The notes: generated by a model not told the origin, from the sequence alone. A stretch of DNA of 64,000 bases from Thalassospira lohafexi (GCF_002844275.1 NZ_NXGX01000004.1:248001-312000); one strand, 5' to 3'; shown: positions 9,214 to 19,129, counted from the first letter of the stretch. Program-made: numbers and translations.

Positions 9214-9354
9214 ATGTCTGATATTATGAAAAAGATTTTCGCCATTGCAATGATTTCAGGTATGGGGCTCGGCCTTGCCGCCTGTGAAACTGCAGAAGGC
9301 TTTGGTCAGGACGTCGAAGATGCCGGCGAAGCCATTCAGGAAGAAGCTGAGTAA
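9214..9354 (+). CDS. Entericidin EcnA/B family lipoprotein, copy 1
   Basis: A 46-residue small lipoprotein. A short basic N-terminus and hydrophobic segment lead to LAACETAEGFGQDVED, where LAAC is a lipobox and the tail GFGQDVEDAGEAIQEEAE is the entericidin signature. AGGAG lies 8 bases before the ATG at 9214; the longer frame from 9115 has no such site. Entericidins are stress-induced outer-membrane-directed lipoproteins described in E. coli as an antidote/toxin pair. A paralogue lies at 9866, with a DUF1328 gene between. Confidence 0.85.
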   Translation: MSDIMKKIFAIAMISGMGLGLAACETAEGFGQDVEDAGEAIQEEAE

Positions 9355-9453
9355 GCCATTCATTCTTCCGTGCGTTAAGTTTTATCGCACCATTCCGGTG
9401 TGATCCCGTTCCGTTGGGGCGGGGGATAAACCGCACAGAATAAGGAGAAAGCT

Positions 9454-9630
9454 ATGTTGGGTTGGGCAATCTTTTGTCTGGTTCTTGCCCTGATCGCCGC
9501 CGTTCTTGGTTTTGGTGGTCTGGCCGGGACATTCGTTGGAATTGCAAAGATACTGTTCTTTGTCTTTATCGTGCTGTTCCTCGTTTCACTTCTGGTCAAT
9601 GCGTTGCGTGGGCGCGGCCCACCTGTCTGA
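9454..9630 (+). CDS. DUF1328 (YtjA-like) small membrane protein
   Basis: A 58-residue protein starting [20 protein letters not shown] with [18 protein letters not shown], the classic DUF1328 pattern of two membrane helices joined by a Gly-rich turn. AAGGAG lies 6 bases before the ATG. Members are often induced by stress. It sits between two entericidin-like genes, suggesting a shared envelope-stress role (inference). Confidence 0.88.
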   Translation: MLGWAIFCLVLALIAAVLGFGGLAGTFVGIAKILFFVFIVLFLVSLLVNALRGRGPPV

Positions 9631-9660
9631 TCAGGTGCAAAAATAACACGAGCAAACCAG

Positions 9661-9688
9661 AACGGGCGTGCTACGGCGCGCCCGTTTT
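9661..9688 (+). terminator. Terminator after the DUF1328 gene
   Basis: A perfect 11-base stem AACGGGCGTGC / GCGCGCCCGTT (with one G-T pair) and TACG loop ends in TTTT. Confidence 0.8.
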
Positions 9689-9865
9689 GCTGTGTGCCCA
9701 TTGGGCAAATACCAAGTAAACAGTTGCCAGTTGCATGCTCCGGGGACAATATAACAACCTGATTTTTGCCGCTTTTAAGCATCATCAATCGTGTATAAAC
9801 TTGGTTGAACCCGAAGCTTCGTGCTTCAAAATCAACATGTCGTTAAAGGCAGGAGCAAAGAAACG

Positions 9866-10006
9866 ATGTCGGTCCTTGTGAAACGTATTTTGGCGCTGGC
9901 GCTGATTGCCGGTTTTGGTATGTCACTTGCCGCGTGTGAAACCGCAGCCGGTTTTGGCCGTGATGTTGAAAAACTGGGTGAGCAGATTCAGGAAGGCACC
10001 AACTAG
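9866..10006 (+). CDS. Entericidin EcnA/B family lipoprotein, copy 2
   Basis: A 46-residue paralogue of the gene at 9214: MSVLVKRILALALIAGFG, lipobox LAAC, then ETAAGFGRDVEKLGEQIQEGTN. It has its own ribosome binding site (AGGAG, about 10 bases upstream). The 235-base gap before it holds a terminator and probably its own promoter. Its tail is less acidic than in copy 1, as is seen between the two members of the entericidin pair. Confidence 0.85.
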   Translation: MSVLVKRILALALIAGFGMSLAACETAAGFGRDVEKLGEQIQEGTN

Positions 10007-10044
10007 GCATTCGTTGATACATACGGTTTCCAAAGGGTTTGGCC

Positions 10045-10350
10045 GTGATCACCTGCTATCTGAAATACATCATTGATGGGCATAAGATCCCCGAGTTCGA
10101 GGATTATGCCCGTCGCTGGATTCCCATCGTCAATCGCATGGGTGGCACCCATCACGGCTATTTCCTGCCCCACGAAGGGGCAAGCAACATCGCCTATGCG
10201 CTGTTTAGCTTCCCAAGCCTTGCGGCCTATGAGGATTATCGCAACCGCATGGCCGATGACGCCGATTGTGTCGCAACGCTCGACCTTGAAAAACGCAACC
10301 GCAGCATCATCAGCTATGAACGCAGTTTTATGCGCCCGGTTCTTGAATAA
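10045..10350 (+). CDS. NIPSNAP family protein
   Basis: A 101-residue protein of the ferredoxin-like dimeric alpha/beta-barrel type. It has the ITCYLKYIIDG...FEDYARRWIPIVNRMGGTHHGYFLPHEG pattern with FPSLAAYEDYR. The GTG at 10045 is preferred because AAAGGG is 7 bases upstream; the in-frame TTG at 10039 is too close to it. The family's role is unsettled. It is not obviously linked to alaS downstream. Confidence 0.75.
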   Translation: MITCYLKYIIDGHKIPEFEDYARRWIPIVNRMGGTHHGYFLPHEGASNIAYALFSFPSLAAYEDYRNRMADDADCVATLDLEKRNRSIISYERSFMRPVLE

Positions 10351-10529
10351 CGTTTCACCCGCGATGGCCTGACGACGGCATATCTGCCGTATATAAATGC
10401 GGAAATCTTGACTTAAACACCGCAAAGCCTTTCCCCGACTGGACAGCGCAGGGCCGAGCCGCTAAATAGGGCAGTCCTGCCCGCGGTGTTGCGGGTGTGT
10501 TTGTTCCGCGTTTTCCGGGTTGGAGAGAT

Positions 10530-13184
10530 ATGCAGACCGTTAATGATATCCGCACCACGTTTCTGGAGTTCTTCCGCAAGAACGGCCATGAAGTTGTTTC
10601 ATCCAGCCCGCTGGTGCCGCGCAATGACCCCACCCTGATGTTCACCAACGCCGGGATGGTTCAGTTCAAGAACGTTTTCACCGGTCAGGAACAGCGCGAC
10701 TATTCGCGCGCGACCACGTCGCAGAAATGCGTACGCGCCGGGGGCAAACATAACGACCTTGAAAATGTCGGTCGAACAGCCCGCCATCACACCTTTTTTG
10801 AAATGCTCGGCAACTTTTCGTTTGGCGATTATTTCAAGGAAAACGCAATTGAATTTGCCTGGAATCTGATCACCAAGGAATACGGCCTCCCGGCGGATAA
10901 GCTGCTGGTGACTGTCTATCACACCGATGACGAGGCCTATTCGCTGTGGAAAAAGATCGCTGGTCTTCCTGATGACCGCATCATTCGCATTCCGACATCC
11001 GATAACTTCTGGTCGATGGGCGATACTGGCCCGTGCGGCCCGTGTTCGGAAATCTTCTTTGACCATGGCGATCACATCTGGGGTGGTCCTCCGGGCAGTG
11101 CGGAAGAAGACGGTGACCGGTTCATTGAAATCTGGAACCTTGTCTTTATGCAGTATGAACAGATGGCAAATGGGGATCGGGTCGATCTGCCAAAACCGTC
11201 GATTGATACCGGCATGGGGCTTGAACGTATTGCCGCCGTTTTGCAGGGCAAGCACGACAACTATGACATTGATCTGATGCGTGCCTTGGTCGAAGCATCG
11301 GCTGATTTCACCAATACCGACCCTGATGGGCCGCATAATGTGTCGCACCGCGTGGTTGCCGACCATCTGCGTTCGACCAGCTTCCTGATTGCGGATGGTG
11401 TTTTGCCGTCCAATGCCGGTCGCGGGAACGTTCTGCGCCGGATCATGCGCCGTGCCATGCGTCATCTTCATATGGTCGGGACGCAAGACCCGGTAATGTA
11501 TGAACTGGTCCCGGCACTGGTCCGCAAAATGGGCGGGGCTTTCCCCGAACTGGTGCGTGCGCAGGCCTTGATCGAAGAAACACTCAAGCTTGAAGAGCAG
11601 GGCTTTAAAACCATGCTCGATCGCGGGCTTAAGATGCTTGACGATGCGACCGATGGCATGGACGAAGGCGCAATCCTTTCGGGCGATGTCGCGTTCAAGC
11701 TTTATGACACCTATGGCTTCCCGCTTGATCTGACGGCCGATGCGCTCAAGGAACGCAAAATCGGTATTGATGAAGACGGCTTTAGCACCGCCATGGAAGA
11801 ACAAAAGGCCAAGGCGCGTGCCGCATGGTCGGGTTCGGGCGAGGCGGCAACCGAAGAAGTCTGGTTTGATATTCAGGACCGCGATGGTGCGACAGAATTC
11901 CTCGGCTATGAAACCGAAACCGCCGAAGGTGTGGTCACGGCCCTGATCAAGGACGGTGCCGAAGTTAAAACTGCTGCCAAGGGCGACGAAATCGCGCTTG
12001 TTGCCAATCAGACGACCTTCTTTGGGGAGTCTGGTGGCCAGCAGGGCGATTCTGGCATCATCAAAACCGAAGCCGGTGCGGTGATTGAAATCAGCGCGAC
12101 GCAGAAAAAGCTCGGCACCTTGCATGTGCATCTTGGCAAAGTGATTGAGGGCTCTGTTAAAGTTGGCGATGCGGCAGAATTCCGCGTTGATCATGCGCGC
12201 CGATCCTCGCTGCGCGCCAACCACTCGGCAACCCATTTGCTGCATGCGGTGATGCGCAAACATCTTGGCGATCATGTGACCCAGAAAGGGTCGCTGGTGG
12301 CCAACGACCGCCTGCGCTTTGACGTGTCCCATCCCAAACCGGTCACGGCCGAGCAGGCCGCGCTGATTGAAACCGATGTCAACCGCCTGATCCGTGAAAA
12401 CAGTGAAGTATCAACCCGTTTGATGACGCCCGATGAGGCGATTGAACTGGGCGCGATGGCGCTGTTTGGTGAAAAATACGGCGATGAAGTCCGTGTTGTG
12501 TCGATGGGCCTGCCCGAAGCCAACGAACATGCCTATTCGCTTGAACTTTGCGGCGGTACGCATGTCAAACGCACCGGCGATATCGGTATGTTTAAAATCG
12601 TTTCCGAAGGCGCGGTTTCAAGCGGCGTGCGCCGGATCGAAGCCCTGACCGGATCGGACGCGGCGAACTATATGGCCGCACGCGAAAACGTGCTGAGCAC
12701 GGTGGCAGCCGACCTTAAAGCCGCCCCCGAAGACGTCCCGGCCCGTGTGAAGGCGCTTGTCGATGAACGGCGCCGTCTGGAACGCGAAGTTTCCGACCTT
12801 CGCAAAAAGCTGGCAACCGCAGGATCGGCTGAGGCATCGGGTGGCGATGCCTTTAAGGACGTTAACGGCGTTAAAATGGCCCTGCGTGCGCTTGACGGTA
12901 TTCCGGCCAAGGAACTCAAAGGCATGGTTGATGAGTTGCGCGATCAGATGGGATCGGGCATCGTTGCCCTGATTTCCAACGATGGTGGCAAGGCGTCCAT
13001 CGTGGTTGGCCTGACCGAAGACCTCAAAGACACATACAGTGCTGTCGATCTGGTGCGTATCGGTGTTGAAAAACTCGGTGGCAAAGGTGGCGGTGGCCGC
13101 CCGGACATGGCGCAGGGCGGTGGTTCAGACCCGTCGCAGGCGGACGCCGCACTGGCCGCGATTGAAGCCCATATCGCAGGCTGA
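10530..13184 (+). CDS. alaS: Alanyl-tRNA synthetase
   Basis: An 884-residue class II synthetase that charges tRNA-Ala. The order is as expected: catalytic domain ([23 protein letters not shown]..., [15 protein letters not shown]), tRNA-recognition region, editing domain with [16 protein letters not shown] and the [13 protein letters not shown] zinc/editing motif, then a C-terminal oligomerisation domain ending with the glycine-rich [16 protein letters not shown] segment. The ATG at 10530 is preceded by GGAGAG; a start at 10497 would add residues not found in the family. A strong terminator follows. Confidence 0.97.
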   Translation: MQTVNDIRTTFLEFFRKNGHEVVSSSPLVPRNDPTLMFTNAGMVQFKNVFTGQEQRDYSRATTSQKCVRAGGKHNDLENVGRTARHHTFFEMLGNFSFGDYFKENAIEFAWNLITKEYGLPADKLLVTVYHTDDEAYSLWKKIAGLPDDRIIRIPTSDNFWSMGDTGPCGPCSEIFFDHGDHIWGGPPGSAEEDGDRFIEIWNLVFMQYEQMANGDRVDLPKPSIDTGMGLERIAAVLQGKHDNYDIDLMRALVEASADFTNTDPDGPHNVSHRVVADHLRSTSFLIADGVLPSNAGRGNVLRRIMRRAMRHLHMVGTQDPVMYELVPALVRKMGGAFPELVRAQALIEETLKLEEQGFKTMLDRGLKMLDDATDGMDEGAILSGDVAFKLYDTYGFPLDLTADALKERKIGIDEDGFSTAMEEQKAKARAAWSGSGEAATEEVWFDIQDRDGATEFLGYETETAEGVVTALIKDGAEVKTAAKGDEIALVANQTTFFGESGGQQGDSGIIKTEAGAVIEISATQKKLGTLHVHLGKVIEGSVKVGDAAEFRVDHARRSSLRANHSATHLLHAVMRKHLGDHVTQKGSLVANDRLRFDVSHPKPVTAEQAALIETDVNRLIRENSEVSTRLMTPDEAIELGAMALFGEKYGDEVRVVSMGLPEANEHAYSLELCGGTHVKRTGDIGMFKIVSEGAVSSGVRRIEALTGSDAANYMAARENVLSTVAADLKAAPEDVPARVKALVDERRRLEREVSDLRKKLATAGSAEASGGDAFKDVNGVKMALRALDGIPAKELKGMVDELRDQMGSGIVALISNDGGKASIVVGLTEDLKDTYSAVDLVRIGVEKLGGKGGGGRPDMAQGGGSDPSQADAALAAIEAHIAG

Positions 13185-13203
13185 TCGCCCCAGAAACGAA
13201 TGT

Positions 13204-13234
13204 AAAAAAGGGTCCCCGCGTGGGACCCTTTTTT
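13204..13234 (+). terminator. Strong terminator after alaS
   Basis: AAAAAAGGGTCCC and GGGACCCTTTTTT form a 13-base stem with a 5-base loop and can work in both directions, so it may also serve the convergent DUF2254 gene. Confidence 0.92.
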
Positions 13235-13293
13235 ATGGGATTCAGGTAAGTGACTGGGACGGTACCACCAGTTAAACGGACCAAATGATCGGG

Positions 13294-14631
13294 TTAGGCC
13301 GTTCTCTTGCGCAAGATGCATTTGACAGCGCGTTCAACAGCCTGACGGTCTGATGCTTCGGGGATGTCACGTGCGGCGGCATGGCCGATCAATTTTGCAT
13401 GACGACATAGAATATCACGTTGCTCGGTGTTTTCGGTCAAGCCAATCAGGCTTTCAAGCACTTCGGCCATCGGTAGCAAAACATCGGGCTTGGCCGTGGC
13501 GGCTTGCCGGATTTGGTTAAAGGCCGCGCCGAGCATGCCGCCAAAATCGGGAAGGTAGCCGTAAAGGCGGTTCTGATCGTCGTCATCCTTCCACAACCCG
13601 ACAGGGTAATGAAATGACATTGCCTTTGGCAGGGCCCGACCCAGACGGTAAATCACGGCAATGGCGGTAAAGGGATCATTGATCCCCGGGGACAGGGCGC
13701 GCAGTGCGATTTCAACAAGTTGGCGCAGGGCAAATTCGATATCAAGCATCTCGGTGCGTTGATTGCCGATCATGATGTGCTTGGCGGTGTCTTCCTGACA
13801 GGCCGACATATCGATGTTTGATGCGCCCTCATCGTCAGGGGATTTTATTTCACCGATGGTTTCGCCTTTAATGACGTGCTGTCCGGCGTGAACAATCAGC
13901 GCGATCGTGATGTCGTGTTTGATCGCGACATCGCGCAAATGATCGTAATCAAGTCCCTGCACATAGCCCGATTTTGCCGCGATGATAGCGCTAACATCGT
14001 TGATGTCGGTGCTCTCGGGCAGGGTGCAGTGATCTTTTTGGGCGGCCTCAATCGGGCTTTTAAGGGTATCGAGGGCAGAAGAAATTGTGTCTTCAAGGTT
14101 GCTGCCAACCCGGTGAATGACCTGATCGGCGACAATCGATCGTCCGAGGTTATGGACAAACAGGATCAGCACAAACAGGCAGACCACAAAAAGCCCGATG
14201 GCCGACATGGTTGCGATTTGCGGAACCTGATCGGGTTGGGTTGCACCCCCCATGATGACGAGCACGCCGATGAAAAACAGGATTGATCCGACAAAGCAGC
14301 CAATCGCGTTTTGGGTTTTAGGATCACCCATGAAATTGCGAATGGTTCGGGGGCCAAGGGACCCGGCGGCCAAAGTCAGGACAACCATTGTGATTGAAAG
14401 GGCAAACGTTGTCATCGTGACAAGGGTCGCCAGCAAGGTTGATATCAAATCGCGTGCGGTTTCGGTGGTGCTAAACTGCGGCCAGAAGTCGGGCAGGCTT
14501 GCCGCAATATCCGCATCGGTAACACGCACAGAGAGCAAGGCCAGAATAACGCCGCCAAACGCATAGAGCAGTGGAGTGAACCAAAGGCTGTGACTTAGAA
14601 ATTCCCATATTCGGATGAAGCGTTGGAACAT
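13294..14631 (-). CDS. DUF2254 membrane protein
   Basis: A 445-residue protein with four membrane helices in the first ~170 residues (from WEFLSHSLWFTPLLYAFGG to GLFVVCLFVLILFVHNLGR) and a soluble C-terminal part. Features typical of DUF2254 include ISTLLATLVTMTTFALSITMVVLTLAAGSLGPR, RTIRNFMGDPKTQNAIGCFVG and RALSPGINDPFTAI. The function is unknown. An AT-rich palindrome overlapping a TATAAT-like -10 lies about 110 bases upstream of its start. Confidence 0.82.
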   Translation of the reverse strand: MFQRFIRIWEFLSHSLWFTPLLYAFGGVILALLSVRVTDADIAASLPDFWPQFSTTETARDLISTLLATLVTMTTFALSITMVVLTLAAGSLGPRTIRNFMGDPKTQNAIGCFVGSILFFIGVLVIMGGATQPDQVPQIATMSAIGLFVVCLFVLILFVHNLGRSIVADQVIHRVGSNLEDTISSALDTLKSPIEAAQKDHCTLPESTDINDVSAIIAAKSGYVQGLDYDHLRDVAIKHDITIALIVHAGQHVIKGETIGEIKSPDDEGASNIDMSACQEDTAKHIMIGNQRTEMLDIEFALRQLVEIALRALSPGINDPFTAIAVIYRLGRALPKAMSFHYPVGLWKDDDDQNRLYGYLPDFGGMLGAAFNQIRQAATAKPDVLLPMAEVLESLIGLTENTEQRDILCRHAKLIGHAAARDIPEASDRQAVERAVKCILRKRTA

Positions 14632-14729
14632 TTCGAAACAGCCCCGTTCTTTTTGCTGCAGCCCAAAGAACTGCGGGTGAGAGGAATGAGTACCTTACTT
14701 TAAACGTTCGATGAGAAAATCAGTTCCCT

Positions 14730-14753
14730 TGTCGGTGTATTATATACCCGACA
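14730..14753 (-). promoter_or_regulatory. Palindrome overlapping a -10-like element
   Basis: TGTCGG and CCGACA flank an AT-rich centre that on the reverse strand contains TATAAT. The position suits the promoter of the DUF2254 gene with an operator across its -10 region. No good -35 is visible, so this is tentative. Confidence 0.35.
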
Positions 14754-14816
14754 CCCCTTCGTGCGGTCCTGTAATTCTAATGGGCCGAGCGATGGGGGCT
14801 GTTCCTTGTGAAATGG

Positions 14817-15713
14817 CTATGACGCCAGCGGCAGGAAGATATCGGTGATGGCCTCGTGGTCGGGAACGTCGGGGTAAAACGAAACGCGCTGAAAAAACAG
14901 CGGGAAGTCGCCCGGTGTTTCGCTACTTTGGGGCAACCAGTCCCGATACAGGCGTAGGGCGCTGTCGCCGATCATTTGGTCACTGCCAATATGGCGCAGC
15001 TTCGCACAGCGCATTGCCGGTAACATCAATTCATACAGTCCCATATTTGCATCATCCGCGGTAAGGCGGTTGGGTGTGGCAACTCCAAGTCCGAACCGGA
15101 AATCGGCGGGCGGCGTATCATCGGGATGACACCAGATGATGTTAAATGTCGCAGCCTTTGATGGGGGCAGGTGGTGTGCACGGCGCCAGTCAATGAAACG
15201 CCGAATGGTGTGGCCAAGGTGTGCTTGTGGTCCGTGATGATCAAGGCAGATCGTGCGGGTTCGCGGAAAATCGATGACGGCGATGTCGCCGACAGAGGGG
15301 GTGGTCATCCTGTTGCTCCTGGCTCTGACGGTGCGTAGTTTGTCATAGGGGGCTTGCCAGTTTTCCCAATCGGGGGCGGCGCGAAAGTCCGTCGGGCTTT
15401 GATCATGGATTTTGCGAAAGGCGCGGGCAAAGGCTTCGGGTGTTTCGTACCCGGCCTGAAACGCGATTTCGATGATTTGCTGATTGGTGCGAAATGCCAA
15501 TGCATGGGCCGCACGGCGCAGTCGCATCAGCCGAACATATTGCGCGACGGGGATATCAAACAGGGCCGCGAATTGCCGGTGAAAGTGATAGGGCGAATAG
15601 GCGGCAATGCCCGCAAGAACCTTAACACCCGGAACGCTTTCAAGATGGCTGTCGATATGATCGATCACCCGGATAAAGCGGTCTGGAATTGTGGCGTCGG
15701 GCAGTGGTGTCAC
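14817..15713 (-). CDS. AraC family regulator with GyrI-like effector domain
   Basis: A 298-residue protein. The N-terminal ~110 residues are an AraC double helix-turn-helix (IDHIDSHLESVPGVKVLAGIAAYSPYHFHRQF, then AFQAGYETPEAFARAFRKIHDQSPTDFR). The rest resembles the GyrI-like small-molecule-binding domain (CLDHHGPQAHLGHTIRRFIDW; FRFGLGVATP). The start is read as GTG at 15713, as no ATG precedes the HTH and a GGA lies 8 bases upstream. Similar proteins are multidrug-responsive regulators. It diverges from a TetR/MFS pair. Confidence 0.8.
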   Translation of the reverse strand: MTPLPDATIPDRFIRVIDHIDSHLESVPGVKVLAGIAAYSPYHFHRQFAALFDIPVAQYVRLMRLRRAAHALAFRTNQQIIEIAFQAGYETPEAFARAFRKIHDQSPTDFRAAPDWENWQAPYDKLRTVRARSNRMTTPSVGDIAVIDFPRTRTICLDHHGPQAHLGHTIRRFIDWRRAHHLPPSKAATFNIIWCHPDDTPPADFRFGLGVATPNRLTADDANMGLYELMLPAMRCAKLRHIGSDQMIGDSALRLYRDWLPQSSETPGDFPLFFQRVSFYPDVPDHEAITDIFLPLAS

Positions 15714-15939
15714 GATAAAAATCCGATGGGTTATGGATAAGCTGGCGACTGCATTCTGACAAAGGGTTGCGTGTTTGGCCTGTCCGTTCTTGCGCAATCA
15801 GATATTGGCGTGCGTGCAGGTAAGGTGAAGGTATGCTCATCACTGAAAACAGGGGCGAATATCAGTTGGAAACCCACCTATGCAAAAACAGCGATTGTTT
15901 CAAATTAAAAAATGAACCAAATTCGATTTTACGTCATTT

Positions 15940-16701
15940 ATGATCCAATGGATGGAAGACTGGCCTGACATGGTAGCCCAGAACCGCATGGAAAAACGCC
16001 AAAACCGCGAAGAATTAATCCTTGATAACGCAGGGAAACTGATTTCAGAAGTCGGTTTCTTTGAGCTGAAAATATCAGATTTGGCAAAGATGTGCGGGAT
16101 TTCGGTTGGGACCCTGTACGGACATTTTGCCAGCAAGGAAGACCTTCTGATTGGCTTGGCCGTCATGGCGGGGGCCAAACGGGCGCAAAAATTTGACATT
16201 GCGCGCAATCATGACGGCAGTGCGATTGAGAAATACATCATCGCCAGTTTGCTTGATCTGCGCTTTTCCATCGATCATCCGCAATTGTTCGAGGCCGAAT
16301 ATCTGGCCTTGGCACCATCGGTCTGGAAACGGGCAACACCGGCCCGTCATCAGGCGCAGCTTGACCAGATTGGTGCCGTGACCGAGATGTTTCAGACGTT
16401 TTTGAATGCGGGCGCGGATGCACTGGGTATTTCGGGTGACCTTCCCGAGCGGACGGACCGTGCGCGGAACCTTAATCTTGGCAGTTGGGGATTGGGATAC
16501 GGCATCAATGTGCTGGTTTTATCCGAAATCACCGACCGGCATTACGGGCAGGAATTGCGCAAAAATGCGGTCAATATCCTGTGTGATGCGTTGGCCGATT
16601 TGCTGATTGGTGCCGGATGGCAGGTCGATGATGCACATCAAAAGGTGCGATCCCTTGCCCGGCGGTATGCCGCCCCGGCGACCGAAATGCCCCAACCCTG
16701 A
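15940..16701 (+). CDS. TetR/AcrR family regulator
   Basis: About 253 residues. The N-terminal HTH reads ILDNAGKLISEVGFFELKISDLAKMCGISVGTLYGHFASKEDLL, the standard TetR pattern, followed by a helical ligand domain. Starts at 15952, 15970 and 15988 are also possible, since no strong ribosome binding site decides between them. It precedes an MFS exporter on the same strand by 70 bases and is the likely regulator of that gene. Confidence 0.8.
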   Translation: MIQWMEDWPDMVAQNRMEKRQNREELILDNAGKLISEVGFFELKISDLAKMCGISVGTLYGHFASKEDLLIGLAVMAGAKRAQKFDIARNHDGSAIEKYIIASLLDLRFSIDHPQLFEAEYLALAPSVWKRATPARHQAQLDQIGAVTEMFQTFLNAGADALGISGDLPERTDRARNLNLGSWGLGYGINVLVLSEITDRHYGQELRKNAVNILCDALADLLIGAGWQVDDAHQKVRSLARRYAAPATEMPQP

Positions 16702-16771
16702 GTGCGCCTGCCTGCCTCCACCACCTTGATCACGTTAATTACACATAATACCAAAGCCCCACGGAGTTCTC

Positions 16772-18031
16772 ATGTCGCAGGAAAACAAGGCAATGTCAGC
16801 AGTCTTTCTGACTGTTCTTTTTGGCTTTGCCGGTTTTAGTTTGCCCTATCCTGTTTTCGGTCCGATGTTTTTAAAGCCTGAGCTTGGCTTTCTTGACCCA
16901 TCTGTGCCGGAACAATACCGCACCATCCTGCTTGGGGTCGCGATGGCACTTTATCCAATTGGGCAGTTTGTCGGTGCGCCGTGGCTGGGACGGATGTCGG
17001 ACAAAATCGGGCGCAAGCCGGTTTTGCTAGCGTCTCTTTTGGGGGCGGCCAGTGGCTATATCGTGGTGGCGGTTGGGGTTGCGACCGCGAACCTGCCAAT
17101 GGTGTTGATCGGTCGGTTTGTGTCGGGCCTGTGCGAAGGCAACATGGCGATTGCACAATCGATTGCATCAGATATCAGCACACCCGAAAACAAGGTGCGC
17201 AATTTCGGTCTTCTGACGGTGGCGATTAATGTCGGTTGGATCATTGGTCCGTTGATGGGCGGGTTCTTTTCGGACCCGACAATCCATCCATCCTTTAACG
17301 TGTCGTGGCCGTTCTTTTTTGCTGCGGGTATGTATGGCTTTAACCTGCTGGTGGTCGCAGTTGTTTTACGGATCCCTGAATATGCGCGGCGCCGGGGACG
17401 CACGCCCGACGACGGTCCGCAAACCAGTCGGACTATCTGGCAAACCTTGACCGATCCGGGGCTGTTACCGGCCTTTGTCGTATCGTTCTTTAGTTATTGC
17501 GCGATCTTTTTGTTCTTCTGTTTCTTTGGGGTGTATCTGGTTCAAAACCACGATGTGACCAGCAGCTTCCTTGGCATGTGCTCGGCGATCATTTCGATCC
17601 CGTTGATCATTGCCGGCTTAACCGTCGAACGAGCCCAGCGTCCGATTGGATTGCGCGGGGTTGCGGTCCTTGGGCACTTGTTCCTTGGCATTGGGTTGTT
17701 GACCTTTATCCTGCCCGATGGGCTGGTCTGGATATTCGTGCCGATGTGTATTGCGGCATTCGGGATTGCATGGTGTGAGGTCACCACCAGCCTGTTTATT
17801 TCCAACGGGACCGGGGCGCATGAACAGGGGCAGGCACTTGGCATTTATCGGTCCGTCCACGTTCTGGCGGAAACTGTTGCCGTCTTGCTGGGTGGGGTTC
17901 TTGCCGGAATGAACAGCAATGCACCCTTTATCGTCGGATGTATTGCAGCCTTCATCTGTGTGGCGGGTATTCTGGCTTGGGTGAAAACCCGTTCGGTGAC
18001 ACCAACGGCGGAAACTGTCGCGGTGTCTTAA
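16772..18031 (+). CDS. MFS transporter (TetA/drug efflux-like)
   Basis: A 419-residue protein with twelve hydrophobic helices. The loop between helices 2 and 3 has GRMSDKIGRKPVLLASLLGAASG, the MFS signature A, and helix 5 has VGWIIGPLMGGFFSD, the antiporter motif C type. This fits the 12-helix proton-driven efflux group. A hydrophobic N-terminus and central basic loop (RIPEYARRRGRTPDDGPQTSR) are visible. Probably controlled by the upstream TetR protein. The substrate is unknown. Confidence 0.83.
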   Translation: MSQENKAMSAVFLTVLFGFAGFSLPYPVFGPMFLKPELGFLDPSVPEQYRTILLGVAMALYPIGQFVGAPWLGRMSDKIGRKPVLLASLLGAASGYIVVAVGVATANLPMVLIGRFVSGLCEGNMAIAQSIASDISTPENKVRNFGLLTVAINVGWIIGPLMGGFFSDPTIHPSFNVSWPFFFAAGMYGFNLLVVAVVLRIPEYARRRGRTPDDGPQTSRTIWQTLTDPGLLPAFVVSFFSYCAIFLFFCFFGVYLVQNHDVTSSFLGMCSAIISIPLIIAGLTVERAQRPIGLRGVAVLGHLFLGIGLLTFILPDGLVWIFVPMCIAAFGIAWCEVTTSLFISNGTGAHEQGQALGIYRSVHVLAETVAVLLGGVLAGMNSNAPFIVGCIAAFICVAGILAWVKTRSVTPTAETVAVS

Positions 18032-18096
18032 CCATCCCAATAAAAAAGGATACGTCAGCATTTGCTGTGCATCCTTATGACTGTATTATGATTTGG

Positions 18097-18134
18097 CAAA
18101 TGCCCGTGCTGTTACACGGGCATTTGTTTTTTTT
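18097..18134 (+). terminator. Terminator after the MFS gene
   Basis: CAAATGCCCGTG and CACGGGCATTTG form a perfect 12-base stem with a 6-base loop followed by eight T. It touches the stop codon of the convergent TPR gene at 18133. Confidence 0.93.
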
Positions 18135-18975
18135 AATAGGCAACTTTGGCCAAGGCGGCACGCGCTGTCAGGGCGGCGGCCTCGGAGCTGCCTTTGCGTT
18201 TGGCATCGGGCAGTTTCGCCAGCGTGTCGGCGAGGGCGCGGATGTCGTCAAGATCATCGATGTCGGAACAGACATCCATCACCCGATCCCAGATCGCATC
18301 ATGATCCATGCCGCCCATCACCGTCAGCGCAATCGCCCGGTTAAGGGTGGCTTGCGCATGTTCTGGCTGTTGGGCAAGGATTTTCTCATAGGTTTCAAAC
18401 GCCGTCATCGGGTGGCCTTCGCGCAGATCAATCACCGCAAGGTCGTTGGCTGCGGTCATCGACGTCGGGTCGATCCGCAACAGCTGTTCGACAGCACGGC
18501 GTTCGCCTTCGCCATCTTCGCTGATCCGGTAACATGCGGCCATAAGCCGATGGATTTTTTCCGACCCCGGATTGTGATGGGCTGCGGTTTGCAAACTCGC
18601 CAGGGCACTTTCGGCGTGGTCAAGTTCCATCAAGGCTTGCGCGCGCAATGTCAGAAATTCCGCGTCGGTTGGCTTGCTGCGCAAAAGGATATCAACGTGG
18701 TTAAGGGCGCTGCGCGCATCCCCGTTTTGCAGCAGAGCGCGTGCAATGTGATGCAGGCAGTCTTCGTGGCCTTCATCAGATTGCAGCACCGTACGATATT
18801 CGCCAAGTGCTTCGGTGATCGAACCTTTTTCATGCAGGGCCCGGGCCAGGCCAAACCGGGCATTCAAATTGTCTTCATCTTCGCCAAGTGCCTGTCGCAG
18901 CATGTTGATCGCCGCATCAAACTGTCGCCTTTTCAGGGCCGAAAGTCCCATTTCAGAAAAGGACATTGCGTTCAT
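18133..18975 (-). CDS. Tetratricopeptide repeat protein
   Basis: A 280-residue soluble protein without a signal peptide. At least six helical TPR-like units are visible, for example AINMLRQALGEDEDNLNARFGLARALHEKG, ALGEYRTVLQSDEGHEDCLHHIARALLQNG, and ALNHVDILLRSKPTDAEFLTLRAQALMELD. GGAG lies 7 bases before the ATG. TPR arrays bind partner proteins; the resemblance to TadD-like or general TPR proteins does not decide a role. It is convergent with the MFS gene, and its 3' end touches the terminator. Confidence 0.78.
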   Translation of the reverse strand: MNAMSFSEMGLSALKRRQFDAAINMLRQALGEDEDNLNARFGLARALHEKGSITEALGEYRTVLQSDEGHEDCLHHIARALLQNGDARSALNHVDILLRSKPTDAEFLTLRAQALMELDHAESALASLQTAAHHNPGSEKIHRLMAACYRISEDGEGERRAVEQLLRIDPTSMTAANDLAVIDLREGHPMTAFETYEKILAQQPEHAQATLNRAIALTVMGGMDHDAIWDRVMDVCSDIDDLDDIRALADTLAKLPDAKRKGSSEAAALTARAALAKVAY

Positions 18976-19129
18976 TTGTGGTCTCCCAATCCTTCGACGA
19001 TCCGTTGTCCGGACCCCTCACTTTATCGATTAACGATGGGATTATAGTGCCCGGCTCAATCATTACCAGCCCTATATCATGTGGGGAGGATTGCAACCGG
19101 TTGCGCGGTATATTTTGTCTCAAAACCAA

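Noticed and set aside
10599-12332. 577-codon open frame antisense to alaS
   Set aside because: It lies entirely within the highly conserved alaS gene, and its translation has no recognisable domain.
17938-19047. 369-codon open frame antisense to the TPR gene
   Set aside because: The opposite strand encodes clear TPR repeats and this frame crosses a strong terminator.
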